Source: Bacteroidia bacterium
Lineage (GTDB): Bacteria; Bacteroidota; Bacteroidia; SpSt-205
DNA length: 64,000 bases
Assembly: GCA_025059535.1 (NCBI GenBank)
Contig: JANXCX010000024.1
Span: 87,425-151,424, forward strand
Reading direction: 5' to 3'
Shown: positions 25,767 through 35,774 of the stretch, piece after piece
How the letters are laid out: every line of letters starts with the position of its first letter
Position numbering within the stretch: position 1 is the first letter of the stretch
The notes under the pieces: model-generated
The model's database searches: none
What the model was told of the DNA's origin: nothing
Seen by the model: only the letters and a program-made list of their open reading frames with translations
Position numbers and translations under genes: made by a program

Positions 25767-27089
25767 AACTAAACCTGCCACAAGAAAAAGAATAAGGGTC
25801 GGTGTACAAATGGCCAGGTGGCGTAGCTCCAGTATGCGTAGAGCTATGTGCGTAAAGGGTAAGCAGAGCGCATAGCCACCCAGTAGCCAAAACGCCGGAT
25901 TAGCAGTGCGCCAGCCTTTCAGGCCCACTAAAGCTAAGCTTCCTATGAAGCCAGTGAGGAAAAAAAATGAGCTCGCTATATAGAAGGGGTGTTTGTAAAA
26001 AGTTTTTCCCCAGCCGAGCGGGGATAGCGTTTGATTTTCATAGATTAGGTAGCCTACGAGCGCATGGGTAAGCTGGAAAAGGGTGGATTGCCAGCGGGTA
26101 AGGGTGAGGCCTAATCGCTGCGCTTGGGGGCGCAAGCTATCGTAGCGAAAACAACTATCAGGCTGACCTCTAGTGGCATGTATCTCCGCTAGCAGCCAGA
26201 CGAGTTCGTTCTTTTCGGAAGGGGGTAAGTAGCGTGCAGCGGTAAGGTGGAGAAGCGCCTCAGGTAGAGGGGCTTCATAGCCCATTAGCATGAAGTAAAA
26301 TCGGCTATCGGATGAAATCCCCAGTCGCTCCGTAAGCGGCCGCATAAACTCCCACGGCGGTTCGTGGTAAGCATCTTTGTAGAGCGACCTATTTCCATGA
26401 AGGGGACGGAAATCCCCATGTACTTGAAAGTTTCGCCCAATCCATAGGCCCTCGGCCAGCAGAAAAGGAAAAAGAAAGGCTAGGACTTGGCGGAGAATGG
26501 CCTTTCGCGGGCTCTCCTGCACATACTGGAGGGTAAAGTACGCTAAGATGGGCAAAAGGAGCACAAGACTAGCAGGCCGCAGAAAGAAAAGGAGGGTAAA
26601 TAACACCCCGGCCCATCCGTGATATCCCTGCAGAAGGAGTAGGGGGGTAACGACCATAAGGGCGCTAGCAGGGGCGTCTGTAAGAAGGTCGGTCCAGCGC
26701 TGGGCTCCATACAGCCCACCTAGCGTCCAGGCTAAACCCATGAAATGGCGCCCCAGCGGAGGCACCCCCTGTAATTTCAGCCAGTATAGGGAATAGTAAA
26801 CAGTACCTAAGACTAGCCCTAGCTGCAGGATGATAAGGAGCCATTCGGCGCTGCGCTCCTGCCGCAATAGGGCATACCCTAAGCCGTAGAGCAGCCCATA
26901 CCCTGGCAGGCGGTCGTCTGGCCAGTAGAGGCCCTGCTTAAAGTAGTAAAGGATGGGCTCTAGGTAGCCTGCGCTATCTGGCGCACGAAAAGGCCAATCT
27001 CCTTCCCCCCGCCCCCGCCGGTAGAGAGCGTAGATTAGGGAAAGCACAAAGGCCAAGACTGTCCATAGCGTGGCTACCCCCCCTCTCAC
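25746..27089 (-). CDS. Polytopic membrane protein, probable GT-C-fold glycosyltransferase
   Basis: 447 residues with about 10-11 membrane helices. An early loop after the first helix has APDSAGYLEPILYYF, an acidic motif in the position where GT-C enzymes (PMT/ArnT/GT39 type) have their catalytic Asp/Glu. Loops also contain SRPASLVL-like positive stretches. These enzymes move sugars from polyprenyl phosphates in the periplasm. The family is inferred from topology rather than clear motifs. The bshA stop is 2 bases upstream, so it is the second gene of that operon. Confidence 0.55.
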   Translation of the reverse strand: MRGGVATLWTVLAFVLSLIYALYRRGRGEGDWPFRAPDSAGYLEPILYYFKQGLYWPDDRLPGYGLLYGLGYALLRQERSAEWLLIILQLGLVLGTVYYSLYWLKLQGVPPLGRHFMGLAWTLGGLYGAQRWTDLLTDAPASALMVVTPLLLLQGYHGWAGVLFTLLFFLRPASLVLLLPILAYFTLQYVQESPRKAILRQVLAFLFPFLLAEGLWIGRNFQVHGDFRPLHGNRSLYKDAYHEPPWEFMRPLTERLGISSDSRFYFMLMGYEAPLPEALLHLTAARYLPPSEKNELVWLLAEIHATRGQPDSCFRYDSLRPQAQRLGLTLTRWQSTLFQLTHALVGYLIYENQTLSPLGWGKTFYKHPFYIASSFFFLTGFIGSLALVGLKGWRTANPAFWLLGGYALCLPFTHIALRILELRHLAICTPTLILFLVAGLVSRCPKV

Positions 27090-27091
27090 GC

Positions 27092-28231
27092 TTAGGCGGG
27101 CAGAAGGTGCGACACGGGTAGCTCTAAAGCTTCCTGGTAGAGGGCCTCGTACTGGGGGACTATGCGTTCTACAGCATAGAGGCTAGCGCGCCGCAGTGCC
27201 CCAGCGCGGTAAAGCGTATGCTGCCGATATACCTCTAAAATCGCTTCACGGGCGGCGCGCCAATCGTTGGCCGGATAAAGCCTACCCGCATTTTCCTGAA
27301 TAAGTTCAGGCAAACCGCCTACGGCGGGTGCCACTACGGGCACCCCGCAGGCCATGGCTTCTAAAGCCGCTAGTCCAAAGCTTTCATAGGCTGAGGTAAA
27401 TACGAATATATCCCCTATAGCTAAAAGGGGCGCTATGGACTGGAGGGTTCCCGTGAAATGTACTCTACCGTAAAGTCCTAATTCGTAAGCCTTTTTCTCG
27501 CAGGCGGCCCGCTCTGGCCCATCCCCAATCAAAAGCAGACGAGCAGAAAGACCTATTTCCAAAAGCTCACGCAGAATTTCCAGAAGCTGAGGGGTCTGCT
27601 TCACTGGACGGAAGTTAGAGGCATGGACAAGGAGAAGCTCCTCCGGCTGCGCATAGGCAGCTCGAAGGCGGCCATTATAGGCGCTAGGAGAGAAGCTTTG
27701 AAGATCCACAAAATTCGGTATGACCTTAGGGAGGCTGGAAAGGCCGAAATTGACCTGACTTTCGCGCGCAAGAGCCTCGGAGACAGCCGTAACTGCGGCG
27801 CTACCCTGCAGGGCAAATCGCACCACTTCCCACAAATCAGGATCCTGGCTCACTAAGGTCGTATCTGTCCCATGAAGCGTAGTAAGGAAGGGAAGGTATA
27901 TTCCCGCCTGCTGTAAAATAGCCTGCGCTAAGAAGGCACTTATAGCATGAGGAATGGCATAATGCGCATGAACAAGGTCCAAGCCTTGCTTGGCCAGACG
28001 GACTAAACGGCCAGCTAAAGCACTCTCATAGGGTCGGAAACGAAAAACCGAATAATCTGACGGCACTACTTGATGAAAGTAAAGATTAGGCAGGCAGTTA
28101 TCCAACCTAAGCGGCGCTTCGGCTGAGAGCAGATACACTGTATGGCCTCGACAGGCTAAGGCTCGCGCAAGTTCGGTAGCTACTACCCCACTTCCGCCCG
28201 GCGTAGAATGGCAGATAATACCAATTCGCAC
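27092..28231 (-). CDS. bshA: N-acetyl-alpha-D-glucosaminyl L-malate synthase BshA (bacillithiol synthesis)
   Basis: About 379 residues, GT4-family retaining glycosyltransferase joining UDP-GlcNAc and L-malate, the first step of bacillithiol synthesis. RIGIICHSTPGGSGVVATELA at the N-terminus is the BshA-type start, followed by FHQVVPSDYSVFRF, VHAHYAIPHAIS and LHGTD, and by the C-terminal nucleotide site YESFGLAALEAMACGVPVVA. The track start (28291) adds 20 residues with no homology; GTG at 28231 gives the usual N-terminus and length. bshB and bshC are not in the window. Confidence 0.9.
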   Translation of the reverse strand: MRIGIICHSTPGGSGVVATELARALACRGHTVYLLSAEAPLRLDNCLPNLYFHQVVPSDYSVFRFRPYESALAGRLVRLAKQGLDLVHAHYAIPHAISAFLAQAILQQAGIYLPFLTTLHGTDTTLVSQDPDLWEVVRFALQGSAAVTAVSEALARESQVNFGLSSLPKVIPNFVDLQSFSPSAYNGRLRAAYAQPEELLLVHASNFRPVKQTPQLLEILRELLEIGLSARLLLIGDGPERAACEKKAYELGLYGRVHFTGTLQSIAPLLAIGDIFVFTSAYESFGLAALEAMACGVPVVAPAVGGLPELIQENAGRLYPANDWRAAREAILEVYRQHTLYRAGALRRASLYAVERIVPQYEALYQEALELPVSHLLPA

Positions 28232-28602
28232 AAAAGAAGTTAACAAAAAAACCTTTTGGCTTCTAAACAGGCCGGCTTTTGGCTGGCTCACTTAGGCCAG
28301 CTGTACAGGTTATTAGATATTTTCAAATAGTGGGGCTAAGTCATATAGGCTTTCTATTCAAAATCGTATATACCCCTAAGTCCTATGGGTTTTTGCTGGC
28401 GGGGTGGGGCGCCAAAGGCGAATCCAATTTTGCTATATCCGCTTCAAGCTCAGCAATCGCTTGGCATTAGGCCCAAAATTATCCAGAGCCTAAGGGGGTT
28501 GAACCTTCTCTTTTGAAACAACAGGCTGCGCTTAGTTTAGTATGAGGTTCTTAGGGCCCCAGTTTGTCCTAAGCCCCCTACCGCCATTTAGCTAAAAATG
28601 CC
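28232..28602. other. Intergenic region between bshA and rimP, no gene recognised
   Basis: About 370 bases, more AT-rich than its surroundings. The ORF 28279-28470 lacks any recognisable pattern and is probably chance. A perfect minus-strand box TAATTTTG (28474-28481) could drive bshA with a leader of about 240 bases. No tRNA, strong terminator or known riboswitch fold was recognised. Confidence 0.5.
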
Positions 28603-28610
28603 TACCTTTG
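28603..28610 (+). promoter_or_regulatory. -7 box TACCTTTG of the rimP-nusA-infB-purS operon
   Basis: Perfect TAnnTTTG, 6 bases before the ATG at 28617. Confidence 0.7.
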
Positions 28611-28616
28611 TAAAGC

Positions 28617-29096
28617 ATGCATGTCTTGAAGGAGCTTGAGAAGCGGATAGCCCTTTGGACGGAGAGCCAGCTTGCGGAGGCTTTCCCACAAGCCTTTTTG
28701 GTGGAAGCGCGCCTGCGGGTGCGTGGTCCACAGCCAGAGATTCACCTGCGCATAGATACCGACAAGGGAATTACGCTGGAAGAATGCCTGCGTATTCATT
28801 TTTTCTTACACGATAAGCTTCAATCGGTGGATTGGCTGCCCGAGAATTGTAGCCTGAGTGTGGGGACGCCGGCTTTAGGTAGCCCTTTGCGGGTGCGGCG
28901 GCAGTATATGGCGCGCATTGGGCGCCGCCTACGCATACACACCCGAAATGGCCAGCGGTGGCGCGGCATCCTACGTGCCGTTTCCGAAAAAGGGCTGCGG
29001 CTGCAGACCTCTCGCCGCCTCATATTTCTGCCTTGGGAACGCATCGCTTCGGCTTGGCCTGAGTTTGCCCGACCTAAATCCGCTTTCCGTTCCTAA
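28617..29096 (+). CDS. rimP: Ribosome maturation factor RimP
   Basis: 159 residues, needed for 30S subunit maturation. The N-terminal domain has LRIDTDKGITLEECLRIH, which matches the family's 'iD...gvtlddC' pattern, and VGTPALGSPLRVRRQYMARIGR matches 'SPGldrpL...f.r..G'. A C-terminal SH3-like domain completes it. It is the first gene of the standard rimP-nusA-infB operon, which supports the call strongly. Confidence 0.93.
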   Translation: MHVLKELEKRIALWTESQLAEAFPQAFLVEARLRVRGPQPEIHLRIDTDKGITLEECLRIHFFLHDKLQSVDWLPENCSLSVGTPALGSPLRVRRQYMARIGRRLRIHTRNGQRWRGILRAVSEKGLRLQTSRRLIFLPWERIASAWPEFARPKSAFRS

Positions 29097-29102
29097 TTCG
29101 CT

Positions 29103-30458
29103 ATGCCGCGCGCTTCTGCCACCCGCTCCGCCGAGAAAGAACGCCAAGAGCGCCAGAAGCTCTATGGCTTCATGCAGGAATTTATCCAACTCCATCGGAT
29201 TGATAAGGAACGCTTCACTGAGGTAATGAAAGAAGCCTTCTTAGACGTACTCTCTCCGCGGGAAGCCGACCGAAAAGAGGCTGAGCGCCGCGGCATTTAT
29301 TCGGTAATCGTCAATCCCGATACCGCCGATATCCAAATTCTACGCCGGCGGCAGGTCGTCGCCGATGATGAAGTGGAAGACGAAAGTCGCCAAATTCCCC
29401 TAAGTGAAGCCCTCACCCATGATCCGCACCTACGGGTAGGGGAATACTTTTTAGAAAATATCCCCTTCTCGGAGCTAAACAGGCATCAGATAGAGATGCT
29501 GCGGCTTCGGCTACGGCAGCGGCTCTTGGATTTAGGCCGTCGCGCTATCTACCAGCGCTATAGCCAGATGATTGGGACTATAATTACGGGTGATGTCCTC
29601 AAGATCACGCGTGAGGAACTTATCATTAAGCATGAAGGCATAGAGCTTTCGCTTCCTAAAGAGGAGCTTATTCCGAATGAGGAGAGCCTTTATGTGCCTA
29701 AGGATAGTGCGCCGGGGCGGCGCGGCCGAAATACCCAGAGCGTTGTGAAAGCCGTAGTCAAAGAGGTACTGGATCCGCAGCGGACCTCCCCCTACCGCCC
29801 CATTGTAATTCTCTCCCGTGCCTCGCCCCTCTTCCTAGAAACCCTTCTCAAACAAGAAGTGCCCGAAATCAACGATGGGATTATTAGCATCAAGAAGGTA
29901 GTCCGTGCCCCAGGCAAGCGGGCTAAAGTGCTGGTAGAAAGCTATGACGATCGCATAGACCCCGTAGGCGCTTGTATAGGCGTGAAAGGCACCCGCATCC
30001 GCCCAATTGTAGAAGAACTACGCGGAGAGTATGTGGATATTATTCCTCACAATCCGAACATAAAGCTTATGATTCTGCGGGCCTTGGCCCCCGCCGATGT
30101 GAAATATGTAGATGTTTATCCTAATCGCCGCTACGCTAAGGTCTTTGTGGAGCCAGACGACTATGCGCGCGCCGTGGGCGAAAAAGGTATTAATGTGCGT
30201 CTTGCCGAAGAACTTCTGGGATATAAGCTGGACATACGAGAAGTAGCCGAATACGGCGAAGAGGAGGATATTGAGCTGTCGGAATTTCGCGACGCTATAG
30301 AAGAGCCTATTCTAGCGGCGCTGCAAAAAGAGGGCTTCTACACGGCGCGCTCCGTGCTACAATACCCTATTGATGAGCTTCAAAAACGCACGCAGATAGA
30401 TTTAGGAACGCTGCGGCGCGTGTACGAAATCCTACAAGCTGAGTTTGAAGATGAGTGA
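29103..30458 (+). CDS. nusA: Transcription termination/antitermination factor NusA
   Basis: 451 residues. N-terminal RNA polymerase-binding domain at about 1-130, an S1 domain at about 150-220 (GTIITGDVLKITREELIIKHEG), and two KH domains: VGACIGVKGTRIRPIVEEL near 295 and AVGEKGINVRLAEELLGYKLDI near 365. A C-terminal helical tail follows. Modulates pausing, termination and rRNA antitermination. The infB start lies inside its last codons. Confidence 0.97.
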   Translation: MPRASATRSAEKERQERQKLYGFMQEFIQLHRIDKERFTEVMKEAFLDVLSPREADRKEAERRGIYSVIVNPDTADIQILRRRQVVADDEVEDESRQIPLSEALTHDPHLRVGEYFLENIPFSELNRHQIEMLRLRLRQRLLDLGRRAIYQRYSQMIGTIITGDVLKITREELIIKHEGIELSLPKEELIPNEESLYVPKDSAPGRRGRNTQSVVKAVVKEVLDPQRTSPYRPIVILSRASPLFLETLLKQEVPEINDGIISIKKVVRAPGKRAKVLVESYDDRIDPVGACIGVKGTRIRPIVEELRGEYVDIIPHNPNIKLMILRALAPADVKYVDVYPNRRYAKVFVEPDDYARAVGEKGINVRLAEELLGYKLDIREVAEYGEEEDIELSEFRDAIEEPILAALQKEGFYTARSVLQYPIDELQKRTQIDLGTLRRVYEILQAEFEDE

Positions 30459-33018
30459 TCGGATGTGGAAACTGGGAGAACTTGCAAATGAACTTCAGCT
30501 TTCTACGACTACTTTAGCTAAGATTTTGGATGAATTAGGTCTTAAGATAAAAGATGCGCCGATGGAGCGCATTCCAGAGGAGTATTATCAGCGCCTCATG
30601 CAGCACTTGGGACGGGGGAAAAAAGAAAGTGCAAGTGAGCGGACTAGAGATTTGCCTGAAAGTCTGGGGGGTATGGAGGAAGGCCGTTCTTCCACAGCCC
30701 CTTTGGGTAAAATTAGGCTGGGCCCGCGCAAGCGCATAGTCCCCTCCCCTGTTTTCACCCCTCTGTCAGAGATGACGCCTTCGCCACCTCCTCCCCCTCC
30801 TGTTGAGGAGACGCCCACGACTCCCCCTTCTCCCTCTACGGAGACGCCTTCGGTAGAGTTACCCTTCATCGTAGGTAAGATAGAGCTACCCAGTTCGCCT
30901 CCGCCACGCAAGAAGCCGATTACCCTTACGCCTTCCCCTCTTTTCCATTCGCCGCTTGCCTCTCAGCCTTCCTCTCCTTCTCCGTCAGAGGAGGCGGAGG
31001 CGCGCGCCGAAGCGCCGGTTTTAGAATCTCCTTCGGAGGGGGAGAAGTCGGCTACGGGACGCCGCCGCAAGCGCGTCCGCAAAAAGCGCAAGGAGCTAAG
31101 AGCTACCCTCCAGCCTATTGCTAAAACGAAAGCCTCGTCCCCTCATCCGCGACGCCCGGTGAAATCCCAGCTCAAAGCTTCAGGGGATGTGGCTACCCGC
31201 CGCCGCTTCCGTCAAGAAAAATACCGCCAGCGCGAGAAAAAACGCGAGCTGGAAAGACTGGAAGCGGAAGCCGCCGCCTCTACGATTGAGATCGCTGAAT
31301 ATGTAACCGCCGCTGAGCTGGCTAAAGCGCTAAACGTCCCCGTGAATCAGGTTATCGCCAAATGCTTAGAGCTTGGCTACCCTACCTCCATCAACCAGCG
31401 TTTAGAGCGCGACCTCGCCGCTATAATAGCAGAGGAATTCGGCTATAAGGTAAAATTCATCAGCCTAGACGATACCCTGGAGCAGCTTACGGCCGTACCT
31501 GAATCGCCAGCGGACCTCCAGCCACGCCCACCTATTGTTACGGTTATGGGCCATGTGGACCACGGCAAAACAACCCTTCTAGACTACATACGAAATACCA
31601 ACGTAGTAGCGGGCGAAGCCGGGGGTATCACGCAGCACATTGGGGCATATGAAGTAACTCTGCCCTCAGGGCAAAAAATTACCTTTTTAGATACCCCAGG
31701 CCACGAGGCTTTCACGGCCATGCGCGCCCGCGGCGCTCAAGTTACCGATATTGCCATCATCGTAGTAGCCGCAGACGATCAGGTGCGTCCCCAAACCCTA
31801 GAGGCCCTCAACCACGCCCAAGCCGCTGGTGTGCCTATCATCTTCGCCATAAATAAAATTGACAAGGATACAGCTAATCCTGACCGAATTCGGCAGCAGT
31901 TGGCGGAGGCTGGCTTCCTCGTGGAAGAATGGGGCGGTCCTTATCCAGCTCAGCTTATCTCGGCTAAAAAAGGTACTGGTGTACAAGAACTTCTGGAAAA
32001 AACCCTTATTCTAGCGGAGCTTTTAGACCTTAAAGCTAATCCCCATCGCCCCGCCAAGGGTACGGTTATTGAAGCGCAGCTGGATAAAGCGCGCGGCCCA
32101 ACGGCTACTGTGCTTGTGCAAACAGGCACGCTGCGGGTAGGGGATATTATTCTGGTAGGGCAGTTCTTTGGTCGTGTCCGAGCCCTTCTAGACGAACGCG
32201 GACGACGGCTAGAGCAAGCCGGCCCTTCCCAACCGGTTCAAGTGCTAGGGCTGAGCGGCGTGCCCGAAGTGGGTGATAAACTATATGTCTTAGAAGAAGA
32301 GAGTGTGGCGCGCGAAATGGCCCATCGGCGCGCCGAGCTGATGCGGGAAAAAGAGCGCCGCAAAGTTTCAGGCAGCCTCCTGGAAGGCGTAGCCAGCGGA
32401 CAAACCAAACAGCTCAACCTGATTGTCAAGGCCGACGTAAGCGGCTCGGTAGAAGCGCTTACCGACTCCTTAGTCAAGCTCTCCACCCCCGAAGTTCAGG
32501 TAAATGTAATCCACCGCGGCGTAGGCCAAATTACCGACAGCGATGTACTCCTCGCCAAAGCCTCCAATGCCCTAATTGTGGGCTTTCAAGTACGCCCAAG
32601 TCCTACTGCTCGCCAGCTAGCTCGCCAAAACAACGTGGAAGTTCGCCTCTACAATGTCATCTACGACATTATTGATGAAGTCAAAAGTGCGCTTTCTGGC
32701 ATGCTTACCCCCATCATCCAGCAGGAAACCATAGGCAGTGCCGAAGTGCGGCAAATCTTCAAAATTCCTAAGGTCGGTACCGTAGCGGGATGCAAGGTCA
32801 TAGAAGGTAAAATCGTACGCGGGGCCAAAGCGCATCTCATTCGGGAGGGCGTGGTAATTTACACTAGCAGCATCGCCAGCCTCAAGCGCTCTAAGGATGA
32901 TGTCAAGGAAGTGGCCGAGGGATTAGAGTGTGGGCTTTCCATAGAAGGCTTCCAAGACATCAAGGTAGGGGATATAATTGAGTGCTTTACAGAGGTACAG
33001 GTGAAACGCACGCTCTAA
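30451..33018 (+). CDS. infB: Translation initiation factor IF-2
   Basis: About 855 residues. The GTPase places initiator tRNA on the 30S subunit. Two IF2_N modules are seen (residues about 3-48 and 280-335), separated by a long Pro/Ser/Glu and Arg/Lys-rich linker with runs such as PPPPPPVEE. The G domain begins at GHVDHGKTT (367-375), with [17 protein letters not shown] and NKID. Domains II-IV follow, including [16 protein letters not shown]. The track start (30445) is TTG; ATG 30451 overlaps the nusA stop and is preferred. Confidence 0.97.
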   Translation: MSDRMWKLGELANELQLSTTTLAKILDELGLKIKDAPMERIPEEYYQRLMQHLGRGKKESASERTRDLPESLGGMEEGRSSTAPLGKIRLGPRKRIVPSPVFTPLSEMTPSPPPPPPVEETPTTPPSPSTETPSVELPFIVGKIELPSSPPPRKKPITLTPSPLFHSPLASQPSSPSPSEEAEARAEAPVLESPSEGEKSATGRRRKRVRKKRKELRATLQPIAKTKASSPHPRRPVKSQLKASGDVATRRRFRQEKYRQREKKRELERLEAEAAASTIEIAEYVTAAELAKALNVPVNQVIAKCLELGYPTSINQRLERDLAAIIAEEFGYKVKFISLDDTLEQLTAVPESPADLQPRPPIVTVMGHVDHGKTTLLDYIRNTNVVAGEAGGITQHIGAYEVTLPSGQKITFLDTPGHEAFTAMRARGAQVTDIAIIVVAADDQVRPQTLEALNHAQAAGVPIIFAINKIDKDTANPDRIRQQLAEAGFLVEEWGGPYPAQLISAKKGTGVQELLEKTLILAELLDLKANPHRPAKGTVIEAQLDKARGPTATVLVQTGTLRVGDIILVGQFFGRVRALLDERGRRLEQAGPSQPVQVLGLSGVPEVGDKLYVLEEESVAREMAHRRAELMREKERRKVSGSLLEGVASGQTKQLNLIVKADVSGSVEALTDSLVKLSTPEVQVNVIHRGVGQITDSDVLLAKASNALIVGFQVRPSPTARQLARQNNVEVRLYNVIYDIIDEVKSALSGMLTPIIQQETIGSAEVRQIFKIPKVGTVAGCKVIEGKIVRGAKAHLIREGVVIYTSSIASLKRSKDDVKEVAEGLECGLSIEGFQDIKVGDIIECFTEVQVKRTL

Positions 33019-33290
33019 TGCCCCACTATAGGGTTCTTCTTACCGTGTTACCCCGGCCAGAGCTTTTGGATCCCGAGGGGGAGACGATTGGGCAGGCAAT
33101 CCGTAAGCTAGGGGTGCCAGCGGTATATGCGGTTCGGGCGGGACGCGCCTTTGAGCTTCGCTTAGAGGCCCCCTCCGTGGAGGTAGCCCAGCAAACCGCC
33201 AAAATGCTTGCCGAAAGGCTCCTGCATAACCCTATTGTGGAAATCTACCAGCTCCAAGCGCTGGAGGAGATTATGCCGTCAGTACATTAA
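33018..33290 (+). CDS. purS: Phosphoribosylformylglycinamidine synthase subunit PurS
   Basis: 90 residues, the small structural subunit of the PurLQS complex, which converts FGAR to FGAM. The pattern YRVLLTVLPRPELLDPEGETIGQAI is the family's 'V.V.l kpgvlDPqG.ai' signature, and VPAVYAVRAGRAFELRL matches 'V..vr.GK..el'. The track start is inside infB; the ATG at 33018 shares a base with the infB stop (TAATG), suggesting coupling. purL and purQ are not nearby. Its last 20 bases overlap the convergent VWA gene. Confidence 0.88.
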   Translation: MPHYRVLLTVLPRPELLDPEGETIGQAIRKLGVPAVYAVRAGRAFELRLEAPSVEVAQQTAKMLAERLLHNPIVEIYQLQALEEIMPSVH

Positions 33291-34137
33291 ACCATCCGCC
33301 TAAAGCCATTCCGATTAGCCCCACAAGACCTACACCAAAACTCACCAGAATTAGAGGAGCCTGTAAGGCATAGGTGTGCCACCCCTTCTCCCATCGCAAA
33401 AGGGGACGCAAGGGAAGGGACTGATTATACACCTGGGGGGTGAGCACGGCTAAACCTGCAGGAAAGAATTGCGGTGGGGCTTGCCCTACTAATACCCCAT
33501 ACAGCTGGATACCGCGCTGGCGCAGAAGCTCTCCAAGTGCCCTAAGGGAGGGGGAATCGGGCAGGTTATTTGCCCCGTCGCTAAGAAGGATTGCCTGATG
33601 GCCCGCTTTAGCCACCCCTAAAAGCGCCTGAAGGGCTGACCCAATGTTAGTACCTTCCCCCAAGTCCCACACGGTGGCATTCTTTAGCATAAAGCGCAAG
33701 GCAGCCCTATCGGTGGTGAGCGGAAGAACCGCATAAGCCTGAGCCGCAAATACAATAAGACCAACTTGGCCTGGTACTTGCGCCCTTTCTAAGGAGTCTA
33801 TCCAACGGGCTAAAAGCGCTTCCGCCAGTCCGCGCCGATCGGGCGCCACATCGCGCGCGCGCATACTACGTGAGACATCTAGCACTACCCAGGTAGGGGG
33901 CAGGAAGTATCGCATCTGGTGCAGCTGTATCTTAGGCTTAGTTAGGGCTAAGGTGGCTAGAATTAGAGACCCAAGCAAGGTAAGCGTAGGAAAATAGGCT
34001 CGCAGAAAGAGGCCGGCTTTTTTAGGCCCGGTAGGACGATAGCCTAAATGTAGGCGCACACGTAAGGCCGCCGCTCCAAAGACCGCCCAAAGCCCTAAAA
34101 GAAATAGCCACAGGGGCTCCTCAAGCTCTATTTTCAT
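33271..34137 (-). CDS. Membrane-anchored von Willebrand factor A protein (BatA/BatB-like)
   Basis: 288 residues. Two N-terminal membrane helices, then a VWA domain at about residues 80-240 with a complete metal site (MIDAS): DVSRS, the GTNIGSAL threonine and SDGANN. A C-terminal membrane helix (LILVSFGVGLVGLIGMAL) ends the protein, as in BatA/BatB. Bat proteins are associated with MoxR ATPases and envelope stress or oxygen tolerance in Bacteroidota. Here MoxR and DUF58 genes are missing, and the gene ends an operon of nucleotide-sugar genes. Confidence 0.85.
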   Translation of the reverse strand: MKIELEEPLWLFLLGLWAVFGAAALRVRLHLGYRPTGPKKAGLFLRAYFPTLTLLGSLILATLALTKPKIQLHQMRYFLPPTWVVLDVSRSMRARDVAPDRRGLAEALLARWIDSLERAQVPGQVGLIVFAAQAYAVLPLTTDRAALRFMLKNATVWDLGEGTNIGSALQALLGVAKAGHQAILLSDGANNLPDSPSLRALGELLRQRGIQLYGVLVGQAPPQFFPAGLAVLTPQVYNQSLPLRPLLRWEKGWHTYALQAPLILVSFGVGLVGLIGMALGGWFNVLTA

Positions 34138-34909
34138 ACCGCATAAGAATTAGCCGATGAGGCCGAAGACGCCTACCACATATCCATAAAGCCTGCCACA
34201 TAGCGTGCCATAAAGCTATTTTCTCTTCCACCGTAAGGGGCTGACCTAAGAAAATCTCGCTATACTCCCCGCTTAGGAGAAGATGGAGTCGGTCTCTGAG
34301 AAGGGGCTCTCCTTCTACCTGCTTTACCTCCATGGGAAGCAGACTGCCTGGATGGAAAGTAGCGTGGGGCCGCAAGAGGGCCTTTACCATGCGTACGAAT
34401 TCCAGAAAGCGATCGGGTAGGGGCTTGCGCCACTGCCACAGCCAGAGGTACCACCGAGCTATTAGGTAAAGTGCCCGGCCCCATCGCTCCAAAATCGGAA
34501 AAAGAAAAGGCCCCCCTAAAAGCCCTATAAGGATTAGGGCTATTGGGCCTACTACCCACATCCAAGGCAAAGAGGGTAAGGCTTCGGAGGTTTGCTCGAG
34601 GCCAGGCATGAAAACAGTGGAGTCCAGCAAAGGCATAAGGGAATCGGGAGGTAGAGGCCCGAGGGAGGTACGTAGCCGAAAGGTGTCTCGATCCCACACC
34701 AGCGCTACCTGCCCTGGCCCCTCCCAGGCGCGCAGGCGCACATACAGGGTTTCTCCCCTTAGCTGGAGGTCCAGCCGCTCTATACCCTGAGGTAGGCCCT
34801 TGGCCCCGACTTTCCCTATCCTGAAAGGCCGGCCTATTATGAGGCTCTCAGGCAAGCCCAATATCTGACCCAACAACCCTACAACCCCTAAGAGAGCCCT
34901 CCTACTCAC
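34121..34909 (-). CDS. Membrane protein of the Bat locus type (DUF4381-like)
   Basis: 262 residues: signal-like N-terminus, periplasmic beta region of about 90 residues, one strong membrane helix (MWVVGPIALILIGLLGGPFLF), then a cytoplasmic helical part with many Trp and Arg. This layout and its position directly before a BatA-like gene (17-base overlap) match the conserved unnamed gene between DUF58 and batA in Bacteroidota. Its start overlaps the rfbA stop. Function unknown. Confidence 0.55.
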   Translation of the reverse strand: MSRRALLGVVGLLGQILGLPESLIIGRPFRIGKVGAKGLPQGIERLDLQLRGETLYVRLRAWEGPGQVALVWDRDTFRLRTSLGPLPPDSLMPLLDSTVFMPGLEQTSEALPSLPWMWVVGPIALILIGLLGGPFLFPILERWGRALYLIARWYLWLWQWRKPLPDRFLEFVRMVKALLRPHATFHPGSLLPMEVKQVEGEPLLRDRLHLLLSGEYSEIFLGQPLTVEEKIALWHAMWQALWICGRRLRPHRLILMRYENRA

Positions 34910-35774
34910 GCGCCTCGTGAACTATACGCAGAAGGTATTGGCCATAGGGCGTTTTGGCTATGGGAGCCGCCAAGCGCTCAAGCTGCTCTAGACTGATATA
35001 GCCTTTACGGAAGGCTACCTCCTCAATACACCCAATTTTGAGTCCCTGACGCTCTTCTATCACCTGTACAAACAGGCTAGCCTCTAAAAGGCTGCGGGGG
35101 GTGCCCGTATCCAGCCAGGCAAAGCCCCGGGGCATGATACGGACCTGAAGGGTGCCGCGCGCTAAATAAAGCCGATTGAGATCGGTAATTTCCAGTTCGC
35201 CGCGAGCCGAGGGGCGGAGCTGGGCCGCCAGCGCTGGCGCCTCGCCATCATAGAAGTATAGTCCCGGCACCGCATAGGAAGAGCGCGGCTGTGCCGGCTT
35301 TTCCTCCAAACTCACTACGCGCCCCTGTTTGTCAAATTCCACCACGCCATACCGCTGCGGATCGTGTACGGGATAAGCAAATATGAGGGCACCCCGCTCC
35401 ACTTTACAGCTTTCCAAGAAAGCCTGCATCCCACTACCATACAGGAGATTATCGCCTAAAATCAGCGCACACGAATCGCCCCGCAGGTAGGGCTCGGCTA
35501 AAATCAAGGCCTGAGCTATCCCTTCGGGACGCACTTGCACCTGATAGCTGAGGGAAATGCCCAGCGCGGAACCATCCCCGAAAAGACGCTCAAAGTAGCC
35601 TATATCACGCGGCGTACTAATAATCAAGATATCCCGAATCCCCGCCAGCATAAGCGTACTCAAAGGATAATAGACCATCGGCTTATCGTATATGGGAAGT
35701 AGGTGCTTCGTGATAATTTCAGTCATCGGATACAGGCGCGTGCCAGCACCTCCAGCCAAGAGAATGCCTTTCAT
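34902..35774 (-). CDS. rfbA: Glucose-1-phosphate thymidylyltransferase RfbA
   Basis: 290 residues, makes dTDP-glucose from glucose-1-phosphate and dTTP. The N-terminus GILLAGGAGTRLYPMTEIITKHLLPIYDKPMVYYPLSTLM is the unmistakable RfbA/RmlA signature; I also see ILGDNLLYG, PHVYGVVEFD-like VHDPQRYGVVEF and AWLDTGTPRSLLEAS. Length is normal. Start overlaps the rfbC stop. rfbB and rfbD are not in the window. Confidence 0.97.
   Translation of the reverse strand: MKGILLAGGAGTRLYPMTEIITKHLLPIYDKPMVYYPLSTLMLAGIRDILIISTPRDIGYFERLFGDGSALGISLSYQVQVRPEGIAQALILAEPYLRGDSCALILGDNLLYGSGMQAFLESCKVERGALIFAYPVHDPQRYGVVEFDKQGRVVSLEEKPAQPRSSYAVPGLYFYDGEAPALAAQLRPSARGELEITDLNRLYLARGTLQVRIMPRGFAWLDTGTPRSLLEASLFVQVIEERQGLKIGCIEEVAFRKGYISLEQLERLAAPIAKTPYGQYLLRIVHEARE

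Noticed and set aside
28279-28470. 63-residue ORF in the bshA-rimP spacer
   Set aside because: No recognisable protein pattern and no box before it; it overlaps the region upstream of the corrected bshA start.
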